NCBI GenBank assembly: GCA_017577945.1
Contig: PKQS01000009.1
Location: 1 to 64,000, forward strand
DNA from: Bacillota bacterium
Lineage (GTDB): Bacteria > Bacillota > Limnochordia > Limnochordales > ZCTH02-B6
DNA length: 64,000 nt
Direction: 5' to 3'
The notes under the pieces were generated by a model. That model was not told where the DNA came from. It saw nothing but the letters and a program-made list of their open reading frames with translations, and did no database searches. Below are positions 7,992 to 16,718 of this stretch, piece after piece; the stretch's first letter is position 1, and each line of letters opens with the position of its first letter. The position numbers and the translations under genes are program-made.

Positions 7992-9884
7992 TTGCGGTTT
8001 CCAATCGGCGCAAAACTGGCGCTGGCCTTCTCGCTTTTGCTCTTGCTAATGGTGATCCCGGCCGTCGCAACGTTCAGGGGAATGCGCACCATCGAGAGCG
8101 CCTACCGCGATGAAGTGGTGCGCATCAGCGAAGCACTGCGAAACATCGAGCTTCTCGAGACACACATCGTTACACAGGCCCTGAACGTGTCCAATTACTT
8201 GCTGACCAAGGACCCCACCTTTCGCACGGGATTCGAAAATGCCCGGCGGGACGTGGATAAGACGCTGGCTACGCTGAAGGAGCTCCTCCGCTTGCCGGAA
8301 AGCCAGGCCCTGCTCCGGCAAATCGAGGAGATCCAGGCCGAGTACGTGGCTTTCGCGATGTCCCTGATGGATATCGCAGAATTAGCCACGCTGTCGCAAA
8401 TCGAATCCGGCATCCTATGGCTGGCGGAGGTGCGGACCGACCTCCTGGAGGTCACCGAGACCCTCATCCGGACCGGCACGCAGCTGGTCACGCAGACGCA
8501 GCAGCAGGCGCAAGCGTCCGCGGCATCGGCCCGCAGACTGGCCACCATCGCCTACGTTCTAACGGTCCTCGTCGCCTTTGCGGCCGCCTCCTTGATGACG
8601 CGGCAAATCACCGGCCCGCTGCACCGGGTTGCCGCCCTGGCGGCGCGGCTCGCGGACGGCGACTTGTCCGTCGAGCGCCTTGAGGTATCGTCCCGGGACG
8701 AGTTTGGCGACATGGCTGCCGCCTTCAATCGGATGGTGGACAGCTGGCGGGAGATCCTCCACCAGATCCGCGAGACGAGCCGCCGCTTGCTGGGCGACGG
8801 GGAACGGCTCCTGGCAATCGTCCGGGAGTCGTCGGACGCGACGTCGCAAATCGCCTCCGCTGTCAATGAGGTGGCGCAGGGGGCCGCGGTCCAGGTACGG
8901 CAGGTGCAGGAAACCCGGGACGCCGTGGAGCAGCTGCGGGCGGCCATCCAGCGGATCGCCGCGGGCGCCCAAGAACAGGCGCGGCGTGCTGACCAGACCA
9001 GCCAGTCGCTGGAGCAGATGGCCCAGTACGTGGAGCAGGTGGCCGCCTCGGCCCGGGAGGTTGCCGAGGCCTCGAGCCGTGGGACCGAGCGGGCCCAGGC
9101 CGGCGACGACGCGGTGCGTCGCGTGGTGGACGGCATGGCCCAAATCCGCGCGGCCGTGGAGCGGGTCGCGCAGCGCATGGACGAGCTGCGGGACTCGAGC
9201 CGTCAGATCGGGCAGATCGTCGGCCTCATCAGCGACATCGCGGACCAGACCAACCTGCTGGCTCTCAACGCGGCGATTGAAGCGGCGCGCGCCGGCGAGC
9301 ACGGCCGCGGTTTCGGCGTCGTGGCGGACGAGGTGCGGCAGCTGGCCGAGCGGGCGGCCCAGTCCACCCGGGATATCAGCCGTCTGATCGGCACCATCCA
9401 GGTTTCCATCGAAGCCGCCAACAGCGATATGGAAGCCAGCACCCAGCACGTGGAAACCGGTATGGAACTGGCGACCCGCGCCCGCACGGCGCTCGACGAG
9501 ATCATCGCGGCGATCCGCACCACGGACAATTTGGCCCGCACCATCTCCGAGGCGGCTGCCCGGATGGCCGCCGCCAGTCCCAAGATGCTGTCGGATGTGG
9601 CCGAGATGGTCGCGGTGATCCAGGCAAACAAGGCGGCCACCGAGGAAATGACCGCGTCCAGCGACCGGGTGCGCCAGGCCATGGACGAGGTGGCCAGCAT
9701 TTCCGAGGAGAGCGCCGCCGGCGCCGAAGAGGTGAGCGCCTCCGCGGAAGAGATCAATGCGGCGGCCGAGGAGATGAAGAACTCCATGCAGCGGCTCATG
9801 ACCATCGCTTCGGACTTGGGCCAGCTGGTGGAGCGGTTCCGCCTTGCCGAGCGCGAATCGTCGCCGGCAGGCACAGCCGGGTAA
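7992..9884 (+). CDS. Methyl-accepting chemotaxis protein
   Basis: Membrane chemoreceptor of 630 residues starting at a TTG 6 bp after AAGGAGGGG. Layout: membrane helix about 7-27, an all-helical extracytoplasmic sensor of about 150 residues (four-helix-bundle type), a second membrane helix near 185-205 ([16 protein letters not shown]), a HAMP domain to about 258, then the long coiled-coil signalling domain. The conserved hairpin tip reads [20 protein letters not shown] followed by [20 protein letters not shown], which binds CheA and CheW. No che genes are in the window, so its kinase is elsewhere. The ligand is unknown. No c-di-GMP riboswitch core was seen in its leader. Confidence 0.95.
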   Translation: MRFPIGAKLALAFSLLLLLMVIPAVATFRGMRTIESAYRDEVVRISEALRNIELLETHIVTQALNVSNYLLTKDPTFRTGFENARRDVDKTLATLKELLRLPESQALLRQIEEIQAEYVAFAMSLMDIAELATLSQIESGILWLAEVRTDLLEVTETLIRTGTQLVTQTQQQAQASAASARRLATIAYVLTVLVAFAAASLMTRQITGPLHRVAALAARLADGDLSVERLEVSSRDEFGDMAAAFNRMVDSWREILHQIRETSRRLLGDGERLLAIVRESSDATSQIASAVNEVAQGAAVQVRQVQETRDAVEQLRAAIQRIAAGAQEQARRADQTSQSLEQMAQYVEQVAASAREVAEASSRGTERAQAGDDAVRRVVDGMAQIRAAVERVAQRMDELRDSSRQIGQIVGLISDIADQTNLLALNAAIEAARAGEHGRGFGVVADEVRQLAERAAQSTRDISRLIGTIQVSIEAANSDMEASTQHVETGMELATRARTALDEIIAAIRTTDNLARTISEAAARMAAASPKMLSDVAEMVAVIQANKAATEEMTASSDRVRQAMDEVASISEESAAGAEEVSASAEEINAAAEEMKNSMQRLMTIASDLGQLVERFRLAERESSPAGTAG

Positions 9885-9994
9885 GGTAGACTGAGCGTAA
9901 TACTGGGGACGGCGCGCGCAAGGGCGTTAGCTAGTGTTACGCGTGTTTCTCGAACCCGCGCGCTAGACAAGCTACGCGACGGAGGTGAAGTACC

Positions 9995-10564
9995 GTGTAT
10001 GACGTCATCGTGGTAGGCGGCGGCTGCGCCGGCGGCAGCGCGGCCGTCTTTCTCGCGAAGGCGGGACTCAAGACGCTGGTTATCGACAATGACAAGGGAC
10101 AAACCCGCCGGGCGTGGATCGAGAACCATTACGGTTTCCCCGACGGTATCTCGGGCCCCGAGCTCGTTGAGGCGGGCAAGCGGCAGGCGCAGCGCCTGGG
10201 GGCCGAGTGGCGCATTGCTCACGTGACCGCCGTTTCGCCCATCGAGGGCGGGTTTGCCGTCACCACGGAGGACGGCCAAGAGTTCCGGGGGAAACAGGTG
10301 CTGCTGGCCACCGGCGCGGCCATGGCCTTGGCGGAAGCCCTCAACCTCGAGTTTACGGAAGGGCGCGAAGCCCGCTACCCCCGGGTGGTCAAGGTCGACA
10401 GCGACGGCCGCACCAGCATGCCCGGGGTATGGGCGGCAGGGATCCTCGCCGGGGTGAGCGCCCACACCATCATCACCGCGGGGCACGGCGCCCACGTGGC
10501 CGTCGGCCTGATCAGTGAACTCGAGGGCAAGCGCCACGTCCAGCACGACGTGCTCGGCAAGTAG
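9995..10564 (+). CDS. Short FAD-dependent oxidoreductase, thioredoxin reductase-like
   Basis: A flavoprotein of 189 residues starting at a GTG 5 bp after GGAGGTGAAG. It has the dinucleotide motif VVGGGCAGGSAAVFLAKAG at residue 6, a central VLLATGAAMA motif and the C-terminal FAD motif SMPGVWAAGILAG. A full thioredoxin reductase has about 310 residues; this protein lacks the NADPH-binding insert and the redox-active CxxC, so it is close to the FAD domain alone. The ends of the fold are present, so it looks like a natural short form and not a truncation. Electron donor and substrate are unknown. It may share a transcript with the chemoreceptor, 110 bp upstream. Confidence 0.85.
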   Translation: MYDVIVVGGGCAGGSAAVFLAKAGLKTLVIDNDKGQTRRAWIENHYGFPDGISGPELVEAGKRQAQRLGAEWRIAHVTAVSPIEGGFAVTTEDGQEFRGKQVLLATGAAMALAEALNLEFTEGREARYPRVVKVDSDGRTSMPGVWAAGILAGVSAHTIITAGHGAHVAVGLISELEGKRHVQHDVLGK

Positions 10565-11143
10565 GTCCGTGGCGCCTGAAGCCCTGTCTCGCCGCGTCCC
10601 GTCCGCGGTGAATCCGCGGTAGCTTTCCGACAAGGCCCAGGCGTGCAGCATGGGCGCAGCCCTTGGGATGTCTGCGGGCGGTGCCGGGAGTTGATTCGCC
10701 GGCTGGCGCACGGCCAGGGGTGCCCACACGCGGCCGCTGTCCATACGCTGTGGATACCCACGCGAGTTTGTACGATGGCACGTAGGTGCGATGGACGTGG
10801 CGTACGTCCGTGTGAATATCACGCTGGCGCCCGGCGATATGCGGAACCTGGAAGAGCCGGAACGGGAGACGGGCCAGCCCCGCAGCGGGCTGATCCGCTT
10901 CCTGCGGACTCGGTGGCGTTGGTCCTTCGCGTGAGGGAGGGGCTCCGGGACCGGCAGGGTCGGGGTCGCTGTTCCTGCTGTGCGGGCTTCCGCCGGGTTG
11001 TTTCGCGCACTCTGAACGTTTTACGCCACGTCGCCCGGGAGGTTCAGGTGCGTACACGTATGGTTCCCTGCCCATCGGTCGCCCGGTATCGGATAGAATC
11101 GGAGAAACAAAGGGAAATGTCTGTGTAAACAAAATATGATGAC
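10565..11143. other. Intergenic region without a recognised gene
   Basis: Nearly 580 bp without a convincing gene. A 47-codon frame at 10791-10934 (plus strand, beginning MDVAYVRVNITLAPGDM) has a weak ribosome site AGGTG before its ATG but resembles nothing I know. A short CCGCGG-TGAAT-CCGCGG hairpin lies at about 10600. No tRNA, repeat or insertion-sequence end was seen. Confidence 0.4.
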
Positions 11144-12085
11144 ATGGGCCGGCGACCAAAGGTGTCGCATGAAATCCAACCGCACACGCTGCGGGACAAG
11201 GCCCGCGGGACGCTGCTGGGTCTTGCCGTCGGCGACGCGCTGGGGGCGGCGCTGGAGTTCAAACCGCCGGGCACCTTCCAACCCATATCGGACATGGTAG
11301 GCGGTGGGCCGTGGGGCCTTGAGCCGGGACAGTGGACCGACGATACTTCCATGGCTTTGTGTCTGGCGGGAAGCTTGATCGAACGGGGCGACTTTGATCC
11401 CAAGGACCAGATGGAGCGGTACCTGCGCTGGTACCGGCATGGGCATCTGAGCAGCACGGGCGTCTGCTTCGACATCGGCAATACCACCGCCCGCGCTTTG
11501 CGCCGCTTCGAGCAGACCGGGGAACCGTATGCCGGCCCCACCGAACCCGAATCGGCGGGGAACGGCAGCATCATGCGCCTCGCACCCGTGCCCGTGTTTT
11601 ACTATGCCCGCGGCGACCTCCACGCAGCCGTCGAGCGGGCGGGCGACTCGTCTCGCACGACCCACGGCGCTGCTGCGTGCATCGACGCCTGCCGGTATTT
11701 GGCCTACCTCATCGTCGGCGCCTTGAGCGGTAAGCCCAAGGAGGAGCTCTTGAGCCCGCCGCCGCTGGAGTTTTCGACCGCCGAGGTGCGCGCCGTGGCG
11801 GAAGGTTCCTTCAAGCGCCGGCAACCGCCGGATATTCGAGGGTCGGGCTACGTCGTGGAATGCCTGGAAGCCGCCCTGTGGGCGTTTTGGCACAGCGACG
11901 ATTTCCGGGAAGGCTGCCTGCGGGCCGTGAACCGGGGCGACGACGCCGACACGACCGGCGCCGTCTACGACCAGCTCGCCGGCGCGTATTACGGGGCCGC
12001 GGCCATCCCGCGGTCATGGGTCGAGCGGCTGGCCTTGAAGGAACTGATCGTCTCTTACGCGGATCGGCTCATCGGCCTCGGGTAG
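11144..12085 (+). CDS. ADP-ribosylglycohydrolase family protein
   Basis: Member of the DraG/ARH family (313 residues), which removes ADP-ribose from modified proteins, nucleic acids or small molecules using two Mg ions. Visible motifs are GTLLGLAVGDALGAALEF at residue 22, the metal-binding WTDDTSMAL near 67, GNGSIMRLAPVPV in the middle, and NRGDDADTTGAVYDQLAGAY near the end, whose Asp pair completes the metal site. The ATG at 11144 is used; the Shine-Dalgarno site is poor, and a GTG at 11162 or an ATG at 11168 are alternatives. No ADP-ribosyltransferase or nitrogenase gene is nearby, so its target cannot be inferred. Confidence 0.92.
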   Translation: MGRRPKVSHEIQPHTLRDKARGTLLGLAVGDALGAALEFKPPGTFQPISDMVGGGPWGLEPGQWTDDTSMALCLAGSLIERGDFDPKDQMERYLRWYRHGHLSSTGVCFDIGNTTARALRRFEQTGEPYAGPTEPESAGNGSIMRLAPVPVFYYARGDLHAAVERAGDSSRTTHGAAACIDACRYLAYLIVGALSGKPKEELLSPPPLEFSTAEVRAVAEGSFKRRQPPDIRGSGYVVECLEAALWAFWHSDDFREGCLRAVNRGDDADTTGAVYDQLAGAYYGAAAIPRSWVERLALKELIVSYADRLIGLG

Positions 12086-12405
12086 GTGTTGCCCGGGCCG
12101 GCTCGGCTTTGGCTTGGGGGTACCCATCAACGCTGCAGGACCCATTTCGTCCGTCGGAAAGAAACGCTCTCCATCTCTCACAGGCGAGATCGAGCCCGCC
12201 AATCCCGGCGACCAACAACCTTTGGAGGCCGAGCGGTGGGCATTCCGGCGGGAGCGTCGGCTTTCCAAGGACGAGCATTGCAACGGCTGGACCTGTTGGT
12301 TCAGCCGCCTCGAGGTTGACCCCGGGCGGCCTACGTGGTGCATGTTGAACCAGCAAGCCCTCATTAACAAGCAAGACCGCCCCGCACTGCTTCATCTCGG
12401 ACACG
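12086..12405. other. Intergenic region without a recognised gene
   Basis: About 320 bp between two converging genes. I see no conserved frame, terminator with a T-run, or repeat in it. Confidence 0.4.
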
Positions 12406-12939
12406 CTACCGAGCGAACCGCTTGGGAAACTGCGCGATGATGCCGGCCGACAGCAGGTCCGCCAAACCCATCATGTGGTCAAAAGCCCTGTCGTAATCCC
12501 TGACCGCCGCAACGTAGTCACGATTCAAGACGTCCACCGAGTAGGTGGTCGTTTGGTCGATGTGCACTCGCCAAATCTCTTCCATCTGAGACCTGGGCCA
12601 GTTGTTCAGGTTCAGCGACGAGAGGAAGTTGGCGATCTCGTTGGCGTTGGCGTACCAGTCGGCCAGAGCCCGGTCCAGCGCCGCCCTGTCCCCGGCCTGT
12701 GCCGCCTGAAGGACCGGAACGGCCTGCTGGATGTGGATCGTGAGAAGTCCAGCCAGTCGCTGGCCGGTCTCCTGGCCGTAGAACTCGGCGAATGCAGCTT
12801 CACGTGCCGCGGGGGCTATGAGGGACCTCGTTCCTGCCAACGCCGTCCGAATAAGTTCCGATGGCCGTATAGCGGTGCCGGAGTAGCAGTGTCGTTGCCG
12901 AGTCAAATGTGCAACAAAGGGAAAGCCGAGCATGGGCAC
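12406..12939 (-). CDS. Conserved helical protein of unknown function, probably N-terminally truncated
   Basis: A 177-residue protein predicted almost fully helical, with two related halves: FYGQETGQRLAGLLTIHI leading to NANEIANFLSSLNLNNW, and the C-terminal DRAFDHMMGLADLLSAGIIA followed by QFPKRF. From memory this matches a small family of uncharacterised Bacillota proteins of about 180-200 residues whose N-terminus begins with an LWxxHVxWTR segment. That segment is absent here: the first 30 residues (MPMLGFPFVAHLTRQRH) look unrelated, and I did not find the missing piece in another frame upstream. It may be a 5'-truncated gene. No function is proposed. Confidence 0.6.
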   Translation of the reverse strand: MPMLGFPFVAHLTRQRHCYSGTAIRPSELIRTALAGTRSLIAPAAREAAFAEFYGQETGQRLAGLLTIHIQQAVPVLQAAQAGDRAALDRALADWYANANEIANFLSSLNLNNWPRSQMEEIWRVHIDQTTTYSVDVLNRDYVAAVRDYDRAFDHMMGLADLLSAGIIAQFPKRFAR

Positions 12940-13007
12940 CGAGGAGCTGTATGCAATCGCCGTAGTGACTTAGGTCGAGTGCGTACCTAGTGTGATTCCT
13001 CGAGAAA

Positions 13008-13043
13008 CTATTAAGCCCCGACCGGGAGGGCAGGGCTTAATAG
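13008..13043. repeat. Perfect 11-bp inverted repeat
   Basis: CTATTAAGCCC (13008-13018) and GGGCTTAATAG (13033-13043) with a 14-base loop. No T-run follows on either strand, so a terminator role is uncertain. It lies upstream of the helical-protein gene and downstream of the DUF488 pair, and may end the latter's transcript. Confidence 0.6.
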
Positions 13044-13158
13044 GAAGAGCTCTACGAGGGCGTTGCCGTTGCCGGGGATGTTGGCGCATCCCCGCTGCCG
13101 GTCTCGTGTGAACCCGAGTTCGCCGGCGGGTCCGTGTCTCTGGTGTCACAAGCCCGCC

Positions 13159-13278
13159 TCAGCGGGACGGATTCTCACTGCTCCGCGCGCCATATCGATG
13201 CTCTTCGAGCTTTTCGCGGCGCCAGTCGTTGCCCACGGCCTCGAGGTACTCCTGCGGCGTCTGGACCTTGTATTGCAT
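13159..13278 (-). CDS. Small protein of 39 residues after DUF488 gene
   Basis: A short frame with a good ribosome site (AAAGGAG, 7 bp before the ATG) located 23 bp after the DUF488 gene, so probably in the same transcript. The sequence MQYKVQTPQEYLEAVGNDWR followed by REKLEEHR resembles the N-terminal helix of DUF1801/YdhG-type proteins (KTPEEYL... RREAL), but the rest of that domain is missing. It is either a small protein in its own right or a leftover N-terminus. Confidence 0.45.
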   Translation of the reverse strand: MQYKVQTPQEYLEAVGNDWRREKLEEHRYGARSSENPSR

Positions 13279-13301
13279 AGTGCGTTCTCCTTTCTGCGGC
13301 G

Positions 13302-13667
13302 TTAGACGGTGGGATCCGCTTGGAGGCTTTCTAGGTACTCCTTCAGCACCTCGGCGTTGTTGTGCGTCACACGGCGGGAGCTGTAGACGAGCGTTACCTT
13401 GCGGGTTTTGGCGATGCCGGCCAACCGGCGCAGCTCGTCGGCGTGCTGGGCGAGCTCGTCGAGATAGCGCGCCCGAAACTCCTCCCAGCATGACGGATTC
13501 TTATGATACCACTTGCGCAGTTCGTCCGAGGGCGCTACGTGGCGCAGCCACTCATCGATGCGGGCTTGCTCTTTGGAGATGCCGCGCGGCCACAACCGGT
13601 CGACGAGGACCCGGTAGCCGTCGTCGGGCGAGGCGGCGTCGTAGACGCGTTTGAGCTCAATAGGCAT
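13302..13667 (-). CDS. DUF488 family protein (YeaO-like)
   Basis: A 121-residue cytoplasmic protein of the DUF488 family, which has no settled function. The ATG at 13667 follows GGGAGG by about 12 bp and gives MPIELKRVYDAAS, the usual family start; the longer open frame upstream is not conserved. Signature segments are RVLVDRLWPRGISKEQARID, the KWYHKNPSCWEEFRARYLDEL helix and VTLVYSSRRVTHNNAEVLKE near the end. Family members often sit beside stress genes. The 370 bp upstream to the nucleotidase gene holds only a hairpin. Confidence 0.9.
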   Translation of the reverse strand: MPIELKRVYDAASPDDGYRVLVDRLWPRGISKEQARIDEWLRHVAPSDELRKWYHKNPSCWEEFRARYLDELAQHADELRRLAGIAKTRKVTLVYSSRRVTHNNAEVLKEYLESLQADPTV

Positions 13668-13917
13668 GCGAATCGTTCCTCCCGGCACCAACGAGGCTGA
13701 AATCGTCCACAGCGAACCAGCGGCAAGAAGCAGCGACTGGCCGTTCCTTTGGCTGTGGTCCACGAACCCGACATCGTTTTTCTCAATGGACCCACGGGGA
13801 AAGCCCGCCGGCCTGGTACGGGAGCACCCCCAATCCTTCTTCACGCCGCGCCGTCGACGCTTTCTTGCGTACGGTCGCCGGCAGGGGTACCGCGGGCGCC
13901 GAGGTCAAGACAAGCGC

Positions 13918-13942
13918 TGCCCGCTGGTTCTACCAGCGGGCA
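13918..13942 (-). terminator. Strong hairpin after the nucleotidase half-gene
   Basis: Perfect 11-bp arms TGCCCGCTGGT (13918-13928) and ACCAGCGGGCA (13932-13942) with a 3-base loop, about 97 bp beyond the stop of the minus-strand metallophosphatase gene. The following bases on that strand (GCGCTTGTCTT) are only weakly T-rich. The rest of 13668-14038 shows no gene. Confidence 0.5.
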
Positions 13943-14038
13943 ACGCATCGATCCCTTGTCGGATGCAGATTTTCGCCGGGCTTAGACTCTTGCACATTCA
14001 GCCTCTCGCCGAGCTCCGACCTTCGTCCGGTTTTTCCG

Positions 14039-14992
14039 TCAGCGCCCGAGCAACCTCCGCATCACTTCGGCCCGCGCCTCTTCCAAGAGTTGTTGGATTT
14101 CGGCAACGGGCTCCAGCTGAAAGCCTTCCGAAGCCGGGATGAGCGAAGCTTCCATGACGGGGACGTCGCCGCTCAAGTCCACCAGCACCTTGCCGACATA
14201 ATGCGCGTGCTCATGCGCCTGGACGAACAACGTGCCGTGGTGTACTTCGCCCTCCGGCAGCAGGGTGTGGCTGTGACCGTCGATGAACAGATCGATGCCC
14301 GGCACGGCCGCCGCGATGTCCGTCGACGAATAGTTCCTGCCGTAGCCGACATGCCCGACGGCGATGACCATGTCCACACCCAGCTGGTTGCGGAGGAAAT
14401 CCACGTAGTAGGCGGCCGTCTCCGCCATGTCCCGGAACTCGATCCCCCGGATGTTGTCCGGGTGAGTAGTCGTGGATGTGTCAGGCGTGGCGAGACCGAA
14501 GATGCCGATTTTCTTTCCCGCTGCCTCGACGACGGCGTAGTCTCGGAACAGCCGCTCGCCGTCTTTGTACACGTTGGCACCGAGCAGGGTGAAGTCCATC
14601 ATCTCCTGCAGCTCGAGGAGTCGATCGTACCCGAAGTTGAAATCGTGGTTGCCCGGCACCATGAAATCGTAGCCCGCCAGATTCATCGCCTTCACGGTGC
14701 TTTCGCCGTGCAGGCGGTCGGAAATCGGCCGGCCGTGGAGCGTATCGCCCGCGTCGATGACCAGCACGTGCGGGTACATGGCGCGGTAGTGCCGCACAAG
14801 GGCGGCGATATACGGCATGCCGAGGATCTCGTTGTCCACGTTGGGCTCGATGCGGGCGTGCATGTCGTTGGTGTGGAGGATGACCAGGTCCACCCGCGGC
14901 ATGCCGAAGGTGGGAGCCGAGACAACGAGTGCAACAAGCAACGCTATGACCGCCGCTGTTTGGGTCATTAGCGCTGGGCTTCGTCGTGCCAT
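14039..14992 (-). CDS. Secreted metallophosphatase: N-terminal half of a split 5'-nucleotidase
   Basis: A secreted calcineurin-like phosphatase of 317 residues that matches only the N-terminal domain of UshA/YfkN-type 5'-nucleotidases. A signal peptide (AAVIALLVALVVSAPTFG) is followed by the metal motifs ILHTNDMHARIEP, IDAGDTLHG, VPGNHDFNFG and DGHSHTLLPEG, plus QAHEHAHYVG. The substrate-binding C-terminal domain, normally fused, is missing; it is encoded separately at 16719-17387. The protein ends soon after a short Glu-rich tail, so this is a clean domain boundary and not a random break. Start: ATG at 14992, with GAGG 7 bp upstream; a GTG one codon earlier is possible. Expected role: dephosphorylating nucleotides outside the cell. 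Confidence 0.88.
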   Translation of the reverse strand: MARRSPALMTQTAAVIALLVALVVSAPTFGMPRVDLVILHTNDMHARIEPNVDNEILGMPYIAALVRHYRAMYPHVLVIDAGDTLHGRPISDRLHGESTVKAMNLAGYDFMVPGNHDFNFGYDRLLELQEMMDFTLLGANVYKDGERLFRDYAVVEAAGKKIGIFGLATPDTSTTTHPDNIRGIEFRDMAETAAYYVDFLRNQLGVDMVIAVGHVGYGRNYSSTDIAAAVPGIDLFIDGHSHTLLPEGEVHHGTLFVQAHEHAHYVGKVLVDLSGDVPVMEASLIPASEGFQLEPVAEIQQLLEEARAEVMRRLLGR

Positions 14993-15040
14993 CACAGCGC
15001 CTCAAGCCTCCGTTCCTCGATCGGTACTCGGTACTTGGTC

Positions 15041-16600
15041 TCAGCGGCTGCGGAACTGGAATGAGTACAGGTCCGCATCCCGCAGCACGAAGCGAATGCG
15101 CACCGGCCGGCCGCTCAGGCGGCTCAAATCATCGATGCGCTCCTTGCCGCCTTCCGGATCGCGCCAGCGCACCACCCGTTCCGTGTGATCCCCGCGGATC
15201 AAGGGGCACTCCTCCAGGGTCAGGTTGGGAATGGGCTGGCCGCGCTCATCCAGGAACTCGACCTGAATGCTCCCCTGGGCCGAGGTCGAGAAGTTGATCA
15301 CCATGTAGTTGCCTTCGAAAATGATGGGCTTGGTGATAATCTCGCCGCCGCGATACGAGGCGTTGACCGAAACGAAACCGTCCAGCCGGATGGTGTGGCG
15401 GCGAATCGTGGCGAAGCGCCCGTAGCGCCAGCGCTCGACCGTATAGATGGACAGCTCCTTGTAGCCGGGAATTTGCGTCGACTCCGTTTCCACGATGCCC
15501 CAGAGGGCTCCCGTGCCGTAGTAGCCCCAGCCGCCCCGCTGCTCGGGACCCGGGCGAATGAAGGCCTCGTTAAAGCGGAAGAACGTCTCGCCGTCGCGGC
15601 TGCTCATGAACAGGACGCTCCGGACGGCGGCCGCCGCCCGGTGCATGCGGACGTGCATCCATTCGCGCTGCTGCGGATCGTACGTATCGTCGTTCAGGAA
15701 GTAGGCCGGGTCCACGTCCATCACCCGGGCTTCGGGCCACTCCTGGTCGACGTACACGTCCGGGAACGCGATGAGAATGGACGGATTCCGGTAATAGGGC
15801 ATGACATTTTGCGTGTACAGTTCGAAGTTCGGCGCCGGCAGGCCGTCGGGCGCGACGTATTCGAGGCGCTTCGGTTCCGTCCAGTGGAGGAAGTCCTCCG
15901 AAGTCGCCGTCAAAATCGTGCGCATGCCCAGGTGCCGGCCGCGCCAGTACGCCCGGTACACCCCCGCCGCTTCATCCCAGAACGCCAAGTTGAGCGAGCC
16001 GAATTCGCCCTGGGTAATGACGGGTTCCTCGTGCATCAGCTCCCAGCGGAGCCCGTCGGGCGACTGGTACGCGAACATGGGCGATCCGCCCATGGCCTTG
16101 TACTGCGCCTCCGGCGAAGCATGCGGATTCGTGTCCTTGAACGGCGCGAACTGGGGGCCCTTCCAAACGATGTTGTTTTCCGTGGAGCCGTCATACTCGA
16201 CGATGCCCAAGAACGGCTTTTCCCAGTGAATGCCGTCTTTGCTTTCGAGGTACGTGTAAACGGACTCGGTAGTCTGGATTCTCGGGAAAATGTTGAAGGT
16301 GATGTTGTGCTGGTTGGTGCGGATGTACATGCGATAGATGTCGCCGTCTTTGAACACCGTGCCGTACGCGGTGTCACTGCCTTCCCAGTCGAAGTCTCCG
16401 GTCGAAACGACGATTTCTTGCGCGATCGGGTGATGGAGCTTCAGGCGCACGTCGCCGATGAATTCGTCGATCAAGTAATCGTCGAAAAACGGCTGTACGT
16501 CGGAGCCTACGTAGATGGGCTCACCCGCGGCGGCGACGCCTGCTTGCAGCAACACCAGGACGCCGGCCAGGAGCACCAGGCCGAAACGACGAACATGCAT
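15041..16600 (-). CDS. Secreted glycosidase-like five-bladed propeller protein
   Basis: A 519-residue exported protein. The ATG at 16600 lies after AAAGGAGGAAAGGAC and gives a signal peptide (FGLVLLAGVLVLLQAGVAAA). The mature part begins YVGSDVQPFFDDYLIDEFIG and carries repeated propeller-like motifs such as MYIRTNQHN, VYTYLESKDGIHWEKPFLG, AYQSPDGLRWE and ATSEDFLHWTEPKRLEY. This pattern matches the GH32/GH43/GH130-type propellers often annotated as glycosyl hydrolase-like, and a C-terminal beta-sandwich follows. I cannot assign a catalytic acid or a sugar. It sits between the two halves of the split nucleotidase on the same strand, although a terminator precedes it. Confidence 0.7.
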   Translation of the reverse strand: MHVRRFGLVLLAGVLVLLQAGVAAAGEPIYVGSDVQPFFDDYLIDEFIGDVRLKLHHPIAQEIVVSTGDFDWEGSDTAYGTVFKDGDIYRMYIRTNQHNITFNIFPRIQTTESVYTYLESKDGIHWEKPFLGIVEYDGSTENNIVWKGPQFAPFKDTNPHASPEAQYKAMGGSPMFAYQSPDGLRWELMHEEPVITQGEFGSLNLAFWDEAAGVYRAYWRGRHLGMRTILTATSEDFLHWTEPKRLEYVAPDGLPAPNFELYTQNVMPYYRNPSILIAFPDVYVDQEWPEARVMDVDPAYFLNDDTYDPQQREWMHVRMHRAAAAVRSVLFMSSRDGETFFRFNEAFIRPGPEQRGGWGYYGTGALWGIVETESTQIPGYKELSIYTVERWRYGRFATIRRHTIRLDGFVSVNASYRGGEIITKPIIFEGNYMVINFSTSAQGSIQVEFLDERGQPIPNLTLEECPLIRGDHTERVVRWRDPEGGKERIDDLSRLSGRPVRIRFVLRDADLYSFQFRSR

Positions 16601-16616
16601 GTCCTTTCCTCCTTTG

Positions 16617-16646
16617 AGAAAAAGACCCGGCGGAAACCGCCGGGTC
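16617..16646 (-). terminator. Intrinsic terminator between split-nucleotidase C half and propeller gene
   Basis: On the minus strand GACCCGGCGG, TTT, CCGCCGGGTC (10-bp perfect arms) is followed by TTTTTCTC. It lies 72 bp after the C-half gene and directly before the ribosome site of the propeller gene, so the latter is reached only by read-through or an unseen promoter. Confidence 0.85.
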
Positions 16647-16718
16647 ACCTTCGCTCACGTTACGATTCAGCACGAGGGGAGACCAAGCGGGGCTCCCGTG
16701 CCGGCAAGAGGCCGGCTG

